In this document: positions 1 to 6,037 of the stretch, one piece after another
Layout: each line of letters opens with the position of its first letter
Numbering within the stretch: the first letter of the stretch is position 1
NCBI GenBank assembly: GCA_016707705.1
Contig: JADJHD010000041.1
Location: 1-8,251, forward strand
Reading direction: 5' to 3'
DNA length: 8,251 nt
Source of the DNA: Bacteroidales bacterium
GTDB taxonomy: Bacteria > Bacteroidota > Bacteroidia > Bacteroidales > UBA4417
Notes under the pieces: generated by a model
What the model was told of the DNA's origin: nothing
Seen by the model: the letters and a program-made list of their open reading frames with translations, nothing else
Databases searched by the model: none
Position numbers and translations under genes: made by a program

Positions 1-450
1 TCCATATCAGCCGAGAAACTACTTAATAAGTTGTCATTGATTGACAAGAATATTGAGGTTAAGTTTAGTGAGTTTTTAGACACTCAGGCGCGTGTATTGG
101 AGACTAAGATTAAACAAAGACTGGATTCAGTCGGTGCGATTGATACAGGACAGGCAAAGCAGGGCATCCACTCGCAGCAGTCAGGATTAAAGGCTGAGGT
201 AAGAAGCAACACGTTGCATAGTTCGATTATTGAGTATGGCAGGAGACCAGGAACTTTCCCACCATCGGGACCGCTTCAGAGATGGGCGGACAGAAAGGGA
301 ATAGATGTTCCTATCTTTGTCATTCAGAGAAGCATCATGCAACGAGGCATAAAGGCAAGACCATTTTTTTATGTAACATGGTCGGATTACAAGGGGCAAT
401 TCAATAATAAAATGGTATCTTTGTTTAAACGTGTGATAGCAGGAAAATGA
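1..450 (+). CDS. HK97 gp10-like head-tail connector / tail-completion protein (5' partial)
   Basis: The reading frame is open from the first base of the window to the TGA at 448-450, about 149 residues, so the true start is probably upstream. A TTG at 31 is in frame but there is no reason to prefer it. The family acts at the neck of siphovirus particles, joining the portal/adaptor ring to the tail tube. Family-like features are an N-terminal helical stretch rich in K, E and Q, the motif GAIDTGQAKQGI (compare the 'DTG.L..SI' signature of gp10 proteins), then IIEYGRRPG, a proline-rich PPSGPLQRWADRKG segment, and the C-terminal IKARPFFYV motif where many relatives have 'a.PFl.pA'. The gene ends in an ATGA overlap with the tail terminator gene, which indicates translational coupling. 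The family call is good; the exact structural role (adaptor, stopper or completion factor) is inferred from gene order. Confidence 0.8.
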   Translation, partial: SISAEKLLNKLSLIDKNIEVKFSEFLDTQARVLETKIKQRLDSVGAIDTGQAKQGIHSQQSGLKAEVRSNTLHSSIIEYGRRPGTFPPSGPLQRWADRKGIDVPIFVIQRSIMQRGIKARPFFYVTWSDYKGQFNNKMVSLFKRVIAGK

Positions 451-860
451 AAGATCCGTCCGCAATAGTACGTAAGACACTCAGGGATAAGATAGCCTTT
501 CTTGGATATACTGTCTATGACCGTGTACCTGATAACGCACCATTCCCGTATGTATGGCTTACAAATCAATCCATTCGTCCTAACAACAATCAGGATGAGT
601 TCGGGTATGATTGTCAGATTGACGTTGTTGTGGTAACAGGGTTCATGGGGGATGATGGTGGTTGGCTACAGGCTGACCAGATTTCAGATGCTATAAATAC
701 ATACTGCCTGTCACGCCCGGCTCCATCGGTATCGGGTTACAATGCACCGGTTATGGTGCTGGATAACATCAGTACTTCACCGATTGAACGCACAGAGTCA
801 CATATAATTTACTCAAAAACAATTCGTTACTCACTCACTATTTTTCAAAACTCATACTAA
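447..860 (+). CDS. Tail terminator / tail completion protein (DUF3168-like)
   Basis: A 137-residue protein, the usual length for small tail terminators that cap the head-proximal end of the tail tube and mate with the head connector. The sequence fits the DUF3168/gpU-like pattern: an N-terminal helix (PSAIVRKTLRDKI), then 'YTVYDRVPDNAPFPYVWL', which matches the typical 'g.rVyd.vP..apfPYv.ig' core. A beta strand follows (YDCQIDVVVVTGF), then a helix (QADQISDAINTY) and a final strand pair (IIYSKTIRYSLTIF). The ATG overlaps the stop of the preceding gene by four bases. An AGGA at 441-444 lies too close to the ATG to be a normal Shine-Dalgarno site, so coupling is more likely. The next gene, the tail tube, starts one base after its stop. 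The name rests on motif memory and on its place between gp10 and the tube. Confidence 0.75.
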   Translation: MKDPSAIVRKTLRDKIAFLGYTVYDRVPDNAPFPYVWLTNQSIRPNNNQDEFGYDCQIDVVVVTGFMGDDGGWLQADQISDAINTYCLSRPAPSVSGYNAPVMVLDNISTSPIERTESHIIYSKTIRYSLTIFQNSY

Positions 861-861
861 A

Positions 862-1278
862 ATGGCAAAAATTGATGGCAATTTCATGAGGATTAAGGTT
901 GGCACAGTCACTTTATCTTCTACCAATTCGGTAGACTTCACTGTTAAGAAGGACTACCAGAAGACAACAACACAGGACTCAGGCGGATGGGAAGAGCTGC
1001 ACCAGTATGCAGGGGTTAAGCAACTCACCGGATCATTTGATGGCATGTATGATGTTGCCGGCACATACTCGGTTGAGGATGTGATTAGCAATATCATCAA
1101 CAACGAGGGTACTGTGACTATTGAAGTTGGGGAGACCGCAACAGGTGGGACTTACTATTCATTCACCGGAGCAATTAATGATTGCACTGTTTCAGCTAAG
1201 AATGATTCAATCCCAACATTCAAGGGTTCATTCCAGTCTTCAGGTCAGGTAACACAGCAAACAGTAGGAGCCAGCTAA
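862..1278 (+). CDS. Major tail tube protein
   Basis: A 138-residue protein predicted to polymerise as stacked hexameric rings forming the tail tube through which DNA passes. It resembles the TP901-1/phage_tail_2 type of major tail protein. The start reads MRIKVGTVTLSSTNSVDFTV. The diagnostic middle part reads KKDYQKTTTQDSGGWEE and is followed by KQLTGSFDGMYD, matching the usual 'kd..e.T.kdS.GW.e....gv..w..s.dg' pattern. A terminal strand block (PTFKGSFQSSGQVT) comes last. Strands alternate with short loops, as expected for the tube beta-sandwich. No extra C-terminal Ig-like domain is present. The ATG sits one base after the previous stop (TAA-A-ATG) with no Shine-Dalgarno sequence. The position before the chaperone pair and the tape measure fits exactly. 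Confidence 0.85.
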   Translation: MAKIDGNFMRIKVGTVTLSSTNSVDFTVKKDYQKTTTQDSGGWEELHQYAGVKQLTGSFDGMYDVAGTYSVEDVISNIINNEGTVTIEVGETATGGTYYSFTGAINDCTVSAKNDSIPTFKGSFQSSGQVTQQTVGAS

Positions 1279-1279
1279 T

Positions 1280-1624
1280 ATGTTCGGACAAGTTGAAATC
1301 AAGTTTCGCGGTGAAAAGAAAACGCTGAAGTTCAATATCAATGCGCGGTATCTGTTTTGTCAGATGCACACATTGACTGAAGATCAGGTTACTGAGTTCT
1401 TCGCTAATCCTAACAACATAACCGCTGTAAGGGACATGATATTCTGTGCCGCCCTGTCTGCTGATTCGCAGGCAGAACGAAAGATTGAATACAACGTGTA
1501 TGACATAGGGGAGTGGATGGAAGAAGCCGGAGCTGAAGAGGTGTTAAGGGTTATCAATGCGGCAACGCAAGCCAATGCACAGGCAACAGGCAAGGAGTCA
1601 AAGGCAGATAAAAAAAAAGCCTGA
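1280..1624 (+). CDS. Tail assembly chaperone, frame-0 product (gpG-like)
   Basis: A 114-residue protein in the slot occupied by lambda gpG. It is expected to coat the tape measure during tube polymerisation and to be absent from the finished virion. The N-terminal half is a short beta element (GQVEIKFRGEKKTLKFNINARYLF) followed by helices (CQMHTLTEDQVTEFF, ITAVRDMIFCAAL), then NVYDIGEWMEEAGAEEVLRVINAA, the pattern seen in gpG-type chaperones. The C-terminus is a charged tail (KESKADKKKA) encoded by a nine-A run just before the TGA. An AGGAG at 1266-1270 lies nine bases upstream of the ATG, one of the few convincing Shine-Dalgarno-like sites in the window and consistent with strong expression. 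A -1 shift in the A-run would give a longer fusion with the next frame (see 1609-1618). Confidence 0.8.
   Translation: MFGQVEIKFRGEKKTLKFNINARYLFCQMHTLTEDQVTEFFANPNNITAVRDMIFCAALSADSQAERKIEYNVYDIGEWMEEAGAEEVLRVINAATQANAQATGKESKADKKKA
1609..1618 (+). promoter_or_regulatory. Probable programmed -1 frameshift (or transcript slippage) site
   Basis: The sequence is T followed by nine A (1610-1618). In frame 0 it reads GAT AAA AAA AAA GCC TGA. The last seven A form a canonical slippery heptamer A AAA AAA (1612-1618), on which two lysyl-tRNAs can re-pair after slipping one base back. The frame entered is the one carrying the second chaperone domain. A run of nine A can also cause RNA polymerase slippage with the same outcome. 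The place in the tail operon is the one where gpG/gpGT frameshifting is conserved in many tailed phages. The efficiency is unknown. Confidence 0.75.
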
Positions 1625-1914
1625 CGATTGATGAACTGATGCAGGCGGCTGCCGAGGCTGGAATATCACCGCCTGAGTTTTGGAGGCTTACCTACCGTGA
1701 ACTTGATAACCACTTGAAAGGGTATGGTAAAAGGTTACTTGAACAATGGAAGATAGGGAGATTTGGCGCGTACATAACTTATTGCGCTAACAGTAAAGAC
1801 CCTGTACCGATTGATAAGTTTTTACCACTTGAAGGAACGGGAGACGCGAAACCACGCAAGCGGCTGATGACAAAGAGGCAGTACGAAATAATGAATAAAG
1901 CCTGGGCTAACTGA
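1618..1914 (+). CDS. Tail assembly chaperone, -1 frame extension (T domain of a gpGT-like fusion)
   Basis: This frame is offset by -1 from the gpG-like gene. Its upstream stop (TAA) is at 1609-1611, so it is open through the whole A-run. Reading through the shift gives about 113 residues from frame 0 plus 98 from this frame, roughly 211 in total. The extension begins SLTIDELMQAAAEAG, and ISPPEFWRLTYRELDNHLKGY follows, a pattern typical of the second chaperone domain ('p..FW.lT..El....kgy'), then a basic segment (KRLLEQWKIGRFGAYITYC). The conserved-looking SLTIDEL part lies before the first ATG at 1639, which favours fusion over independent initiation. An independent 91-residue product from the ATG at 1639 cannot be excluded. 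In lambda the T part recruits the tube protein; here that is by analogy. The tape measure gene follows after one base. Confidence 0.75.
   Translation, partial: SLTIDELMQAAAEAGISPPEFWRLTYRELDNHLKGYGKRLLEQWKIGRFGAYITYCANSKDPVPIDKFLPLEGTGDAKPRKRLMTKRQYEIMNKAWAN
1642..1675 (+). promoter_or_regulatory. Candidate stem-loop downstream of the slippery run
   Basis: CAGGCGG at 1642-1648 pairs perfectly with CCGCCTG at 1669-1675, a seven-base-pair GC-rich stem with a 20-base loop. It begins 23 bases after the slippery run, whereas classical stimulators sit about 5-9 bases away. It could help frameshifting or could be a chance result of coding sequence. Confidence 0.25.
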
Positions 1915-1915
1915 T

Positions 1916-3277
1916 ATGACTACTGAAGAACTTGTAATTAAACTATCTGCTGATAACTCGGATTTACGCAAAAAGCTGGATCAGAGCAAATCAGATGTTT
2001 CAGGCTTCGGGTCCGCCGTCAATAAAATGGGCGGTATGGCTATGGCTGCCTATGCCGGAATGGGTGTAGCTGCGGTTAAGTTCGCGAAGGACTCATTCAT
2101 GGCATTTGAAGCACAGGAGAAAGCCAATAAACGGCTTCTGTTTGCACTCAAGGGCAACACTCAGGAGTTCGATTTGCTTTCACGACAGGCGGCTAAATTC
2201 CAATCTACTACGGGTATTGCTGACGATGCTATACAAGGCATTCAAACCCTTGCGGCCCAATCAGGCAGAACGCGGCAGGAAATTGAAAAGATTACAGAGG
2301 CAACTATTAACTGGTCCAGCTTAACCGGTCAGGATTTGCAGTCTGCTTATATGCAGATTAACGGAACACTGAACGGAACTGCCGGAAGGCTGACACGCGT
2401 GGATTCTCAATTTGGGACACTCACAGAAACACAGCTCAAGAACGGGGCTGCAATTGATCTGATTAATACTAAGTACAAAGACTTTGCGGCTAATTCAGCT
2501 ACAGCCCTTGAGAAACTCAATGCCAATTGGGAAGAGTTCAAGGAAAATGCAGGGTCATTACTTGCTGATGTAATCAACCCTTTATTTGCTGCTCTCAATG
2601 ACGGTATCAATAACATAAACCGTTCAGAGGGGTTCTGGCAGAAATTGGGTTCATTCGCTATGATGGGTGCGGGTAATCCTGCTTTGCAAGCCGTTTGGGG
2701 TTCATCGCTCGATGCTCAGGGAATGGCTAAAGATGCCGTTTCATCGCCTGTGACAGGGGCAACCTATAGCGCAACAGGTGCGCTTGGGCTGCTTCAGGAT
2801 ATGGCATCGGCACAAGACCAATGGACTAAGAGCCGCGTTAAGTCCAACGCTGCTGCCACGGACGGCAAGAAAGCAGAAGAAGCTTACTGGTCTGTTATCA
2901 AAGTGCTATCCGAAGACCTGAGACCAGATACCGGTATGGATCAGATGTATATCGACGCTATGAATGCACGTTCAGGCAGTGGATATATGGGGGCAGGACT
3001 TGCGCCGGGCATGGGACAGGCTTCCAGTAAGGCGATATGGAGCAACAAAGGAACGGCATTAACCCCACGCGCAAGCGGAGGTACTGCGTTCTCAGGGGCG
3101 CAGAGTGTTGAACAACTCAAAGAAATGAACTCACAACTCAGAGACATGCAGACTCTAAGCATGGCAGGGGTTGACGCATTCGGGGCAATGGGGGAGGCTC
3201 TTGGTACGATGGCGGCAACGGGTGAAATGTCATTCAAGGGCATGGTTCAGGCTATGTTAGGGGTATTCGGCAGGTGA
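1916..3277 (+). CDS. Tail tape measure protein, main part
   Basis: A 453-residue protein predicted to set tail length and pass through the tube lumen during DNA ejection. The N-terminus has the usual tape-measure start (EELVIKLSADNSDLRKKLDQS), a helix-forming segment. A small hydrophobic, glycine- and alanine-rich stretch follows (about residues 38-57). The central domain (about 65-225) contains QAAKFQSTTGIADDAIQGI, QSAYMQINGTLNGTAGRL and, at about 200-225, ANWEEFKENAGSLLADVINP, all typical of phage tape measures ('l...we.f....G..l.pv...l'). The C-terminal third is glycine- and methionine-rich and ends MSFKGMVQAMLGVFGR, where family members normally continue into a further helix. The expected continuation lies in the -1 frame (next entry), so this protein looks truncated. 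Starts one base after the chaperone stop (TGA-T-ATG), without a Shine-Dalgarno sequence. Confidence 0.85.
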   Translation: MTTEELVIKLSADNSDLRKKLDQSKSDVSGFGSAVNKMGGMAMAAYAGMGVAAVKFAKDSFMAFEAQEKANKRLLFALKGNTQEFDLLSRQAAKFQSTTGIADDAIQGIQTLAAQSGRTRQEIEKITEATINWSSLTGQDLQSAYMQINGTLNGTAGRLTRVDSQFGTLTETQLKNGAAIDLINTKYKDFAANSATALEKLNANWEEFKENAGSLLADVINPLFAALNDGINNINRSEGFWQKLGSFAMMGAGNPALQAVWGSSLDAQGMAKDAVSSPVTGATYSATGALGLLQDMASAQDQWTKSRVKSNAAATDGKKAEEAYWSVIKVLSEDLRPDTGMDQMYIDAMNARSGSGYMGAGLAPGMGQASSKAIWSNKGTALTPRASGGTAFSGAQSVEQLKEMNSQLRDMQTLSMAGVDAFGAMGEALGTMAATGEMSFKGMVQAMLGVFGR

Positions 3278-3633
3278 TTCAGGCGAGGTTAGCCGAGGCA
3301 ATGGCGGGGCAAGCTTCAAGTAATGCTAAGTTCGGGATCCCTGGACTTGCTATGGCACTTGTAGGCATAGCCGGAATACAGGCGATATTTGCCAACCTGC
3401 CTAAGTTCGCAGGGGGTGGTATCGTTGGAGGGGGATATTTCTCAGGTGACAGCATCACCGCCCGTGTAAATTCAGGTGAGATGATACTGAACGCATCACA
3501 GCAGGCTCAGTTGTTTGCGATGGCGAACGGTGGCGGTGGAAATGGGCAACTGCACGCGGTTATCAGGGCAGGAGATATTTATTTAGCATCGAAACGAGGT
3601 CAATATTTAAGCAAACGTAAGGGCAATGGCTAA
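3274..3633 (+). CDS. Tape measure protein C-terminal part, in the -1 frame (separate gene or frameshifted remainder)
   Basis: 119 residues if started at the GTG at 3274, which overlaps the preceding TGA as GTGA. The same frame is open back to 3226 and reads GIRQVIQARLAEAMAG across the junction, which joins naturally to the MVQAMLG of the upstream frame. It carries a hydrophobic helix (PGLAMALVGIAGIQAIFANL, residues 23-42). Next comes the hallmark end of tape measures, FAGGGIVGG.YFSGDSITARVNSGEMIL (residues 45-72), then a polar tail rich in Q, G and K. Because the hallmark is part of one polypeptide in relatives I recall, a one-base deletion (for example in the G-run at 3260-3263) is the simplest origin. 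A real split gene translated by GTGA coupling is the alternative. The tape-measure assignment is firm; the mode of expression is open. Its last eight bases overlap the next gene. Confidence 0.75.
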   Translation: MIQARLAEAMAGQASSNAKFGIPGLAMALVGIAGIQAIFANLPKFAGGGIVGGGYFSGDSITARVNSGEMILNASQQAQLFAMANGGGGNGQLHAVIRAGDIYLASKRGQYLSKRKGNG

Positions 3634-5989
3634 TGCAAAGTATCAGTTTACATTTACCAATGAAGGCGATATTCGCTATCGGGTAGGCTTCTATCAGATA
3701 GGATATTCAGGTGCAGCCGCTACAATACACCCGTCGGGGTTAGGATTCTCATTGAAGTATGAAGGCGCACAGGACGGCATCTATAAATCAATCATCCCGT
3801 CAGAGGTAACCGTTGAACTGATAAACGACTATACAGCCCGCCAGCTTGCTCAGGACATCATCGACTCAGAGATTGCCGAATACTACCTGTTGATTGAAAA
3901 ATGGTCAGGGTACGGAACAAGCTACATAAGATACTGGCACGGAATAGTAAACTCAGACAACATCACATTGCCCGACGCTTCAACCGTTCCGCCTGTTGAT
4001 ATACTTACCATCGTTGCAGATGATGGCTTCGGGTATATTGAGAATATATTGTATGAGCCTGTAGACTCAGAGCCGCAGAAATGTGCATTGCATTGGTTCT
4101 ATCTTGCGGTTAAATCTATGACCGGAAACATACTCATACCTACTAACGACCCGTTCCTATATGTGTCGCAGATGTGGTATGAGTCACAGCAGAGCAATGA
4201 CCCCGCAACGGATGACGCTCTGCAAGATACAGGATTCGAGGTAAAAGCATTCCAACGGGCTGATGAATATCAGGTTGTCAAAGGGATGAACCTGAGGGAA
4301 ATACTGCACAATATCCTCTCGACATGGAACCTTAGTATTTACCAACACAACGGCAGGTATGTGGTTAGTCAAATGACTGAGTATGCTAACCCTGATTTCA
4401 CCGCATTCGTTTACCTTTACAATTCATCGTTAGGGGAGTTCAGTAGCCATACACAGACCGATATATGGACAGGTTACGACCCACTCCCCGACAGGTTTTC
4501 AGGTGGGGTATTCTCTAACCTGACCCGATCAAGCAAGGTAACGGCACAATATGAATACAACTCTTCACCATATGGGGAGTCATTACTACCAACTCCACCG
4601 ACCCCATCACCGATTGTAAACAATACGTTTACATCTGTAACCCATGATTGCGGAGTTACTAAGGCGGGGGCAACGATACACATAGAAGGGTCATTCGCTG
4701 CTAACATCGTTCATTCAGGATCAGCAGGACACCCCGGCGATGAGTTCGTTGTCAGGGTTGGATTCCGCGTGATGGCGGGGGCATTGTATCTCAAGCAGAC
4801 ATTCAATTCAGACGGGACAATTACCTACACATGGGATGCTGCGGCAAGTACAATACAGATGCCACCTACTGCTGTGTTTGCGCTATTGAGTAACAACAAT
4901 ATCACGCTAAACAATTCTATCGCCCTCGACACAGAATCATTGCCATCGGACAATGAATCAATAACCTTTGAGGTTATGTATGCTCAGATTGAGGAGGTAG
5001 GGACGTTCACCGAATGGACAGACCCCACTGGAGGTCATACGCTTACGGTTACCGTCACGTTTCAGAATGACTGGAAAATGACTATCGGGCTGGATGGGGA
5101 GATGTTAGGGAAGATGGGTTACTACGCTAAGAACGGGGCAGGTGCTGACTTCACAACAGAACTAGACCCTACTATTATAGGTGATGGATTCCAACCTTTC
5201 AACACATCACACATTAAGGTTTTAAACGGCTCAGGCAGTTCTGTGAATGCTGTTGAATGGTCCAAGAATGGAACGGATTTCTATCCTGTCCACGAACTGC
5301 GCTGCATAGAAATGGCAAAAGGGATGGGTCAGGCAATACGGATTTATGAAGGTTCGTTCTATGGAGAGATAAACCTGTTACAGCGTCATACCTTTGATGG
5401 GTCCACGTGGATATGGCTTGAAGGAACATACTATGCCAATGATTACCGTTTCGATGGTAAACTGATGGAATTAAGTTCTAACTATACAGGAATCACATCC
5501 GGAGAACTCGGAACAGCAGACCCGAACGGGACAACATCAGGCGGGGGTTCATCAGTTAACACAGCCCCAATCACAGACAAATGGCAGCGGGTAGACTCAG
5601 GCGGTGGCATTTATGTGCTATCCCCAACTACTGCGAATGATTCGGTATATGCCGCATCAGATACAGGCGTAGCGGTGAATGGGGTTGCTAATACTCAGGT
5701 TGGTGTTCAGGGTGATACGGTTAGCGGGGTTGGCGTCAATGCTCTGGCTTCTGGGTCAGGGGCTGGACTTCATGCTGAATCAGCAACGGGAAACCATGCC
5801 GAATTAGGCACTAAAATAAAAGTACTCAATGACCACACACTGCAAGTCGAAGCAGACCAGGTATTCAAGATGGGGCAGTATGTGTATTTTAAACAGACGC
5901 TTGGAACCAATACAACCAACGATAAGCGTATATACTGCGATACGTCAGGATTTCACACACAGACATGGAACGGGTCGTCATGGGTATAA
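3626..5989 (+). CDS. Large tail-tip protein: hub-like N-terminus with fibre-like C-terminal repeats
   Basis: A 787-residue protein directly after the tape measure, the slot for distal-tail, hub and baseplate proteins. Residues 1-150 (YQFTFTNEGDIRYRVGFYQI, then W93, YWHGIV and VADDGFGYIENI at about 130-141) resemble the N-terminal region of tail-tip proteins I recall from Bacteroidota phages ('W.G.l', 'aDDG...l'). Residues about 150-300 hold a mixed helical block (YQVVKGMNLREILHNILSTW). About 340-480 is beta-rich (VVRVGFRVMAGALYLKQTF). A glycine/serine linker lies near 637-648. Residues 676-728 form glycine-valine repeats of about 9-11 residues (GVAVNGVANTQ, VGVQGDTVS, GVGVNALASGS, GAGLHAES), typical of trimeric fibre shafts. 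A short cap ends in SSWV. No peptidase or muramidase motif is visible. It overlaps the previous gene by eight bases. A structural role is well supported; hub plus fibre anchor is inference. Confidence 0.7.
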   Translation: MANAKYQFTFTNEGDIRYRVGFYQIGYSGAAATIHPSGLGFSLKYEGAQDGIYKSIIPSEVTVELINDYTARQLAQDIIDSEIAEYYLLIEKWSGYGTSYIRYWHGIVNSDNITLPDASTVPPVDILTIVADDGFGYIENILYEPVDSEPQKCALHWFYLAVKSMTGNILIPTNDPFLYVSQMWYESQQSNDPATDDALQDTGFEVKAFQRADEYQVVKGMNLREILHNILSTWNLSIYQHNGRYVVSQMTEYANPDFTAFVYLYNSSLGEFSSHTQTDIWTGYDPLPDRFSGGVFSNLTRSSKVTAQYEYNSSPYGESLLPTPPTPSPIVNNTFTSVTHDCGVTKAGATIHIEGSFAANIVHSGSAGHPGDEFVVRVGFRVMAGALYLKQTFNSDGTITYTWDAAASTIQMPPTAVFALLSNNNITLNNSIALDTESLPSDNESITFEVMYAQIEEVGTFTEWTDPTGGHTLTVTVTFQNDWKMTIGLDGEMLGKMGYYAKNGAGADFTTELDPTIIGDGFQPFNTSHIKVLNGSGSSVNAVEWSKNGTDFYPVHELRCIEMAKGMGQAIRIYEGSFYGEINLLQRHTFDGSTWIWLEGTYYANDYRFDGKLMELSSNYTGITSGELGTADPNGTTSGGGSSVNTAPITDKWQRVDSGGGIYVLSPTTANDSVYAASDTGVAVNGVANTQVGVQGDTVSGVGVNALASGSGAGLHAESATGNHAELGTKIKVLNDHTLQVEADQVFKMGQYVYFKQTLGTNTTNDKRIYCDTSGFHTQTWNGSSWV
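5651..5809 (+). repeat. Coding glycine-valine repeats (fibre-shaft-like) in the tail-tip protein
   Basis: Residues 676-728 of the 787-residue protein are built of units of about 9-11 residues with alternating G-V-x-V/G-x-x-A patterns (GVAVNGVANTQ, VGVQGDTVS, GVGVNALASGS, GAGLHAESAT, GNHAELG). This spacing is typical of collagen-free trimeric beta shafts in phage fibres. Copies are degenerate at DNA level. Confidence 0.55.
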
Positions 5990-6002
5990 TTTTCAACATC
6001 GC

Positions 6003-6032
6003 TTGATTTCGCCTGAATAATACTTATATTTG
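6003..6032 (+). promoter_or_regulatory. Bacteroidota-type promoter ahead of the tail fibre gene
   Basis: TTG at 6003-6005, then exactly 19 bases, then TATATTTG at 6025-6032, matches the Bacteroidota primary sigma-factor consensus (TTTG or TTG at -33, TAnnTTTG at -7). It lies in the only true gap of the window (5990-6037). The expected transcription start, a few bases after the -7 box, falls at about 6036-6040, on or next to the ATG at 6038. No clear hairpin terminator is seen in the gap. Confidence 0.75.
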
Positions 6033-6037
6033 TAATC

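Noticed and set aside
31..33. TTG as start codon of the first gene
   Set aside because: The frame is open to base 1 and the extra residues fit the helical N-terminus of the family, so the gene is more simply cut by the window edge.
312..423. TAnnTTTG boxes at 312-319 and 416-423
   Set aside because: They match the -7 element, but no TTG or TTTG lies at the proper distance upstream and both are inside the gp10 gene.
187..569. Overlapping antisense frames opposite the gp10 and terminator genes
   Set aside because: They lie fully opposite well-supported phage genes, have no family-like motifs and are typical chance frames.
2106..2324. 72-residue + strand frame inside the tape measure
   Set aside because: Very basic, low-complexity translation nested in a gene with clear family motifs; a frame shadow.
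2407..3243. Antisense frames opposite the tape measure (69 and 100 residues)
   Set aside because: Low-complexity, serine/alanine-rich translations caused by the composition of the sense strand; no start context or neighbours support them.
3257..3265. Canonical -1 slippery site in the tape measure
   Set aside because: No X XXY YYZ heptamer is in phase: TTA GGG GTA does not allow tRNA re-pairing after a -1 slip, so ordinary programmed frameshifting is not supported.
5389..5396. TACCTTTG as an internal promoter
   Set aside because: No -33 element upstream and no gene begins downstream within a sensible distance.
4184..5429. Three antisense frames opposite the large tail-tip gene
   Set aside because: Short, without recognisable motifs, and opposed to a single long coherent gene.
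5829..6020. 63-residue + strand frame spanning the end of the tail-tip gene
   Set aside because: Mostly inside the C-terminus of the larger gene, no motif, and it runs through the promoter region.
5990..6037. Rho-independent terminator between the tail-tip and fibre genes
   Set aside because: No inverted repeat followed by a T-run is visible; the gap is explained by the promoter.
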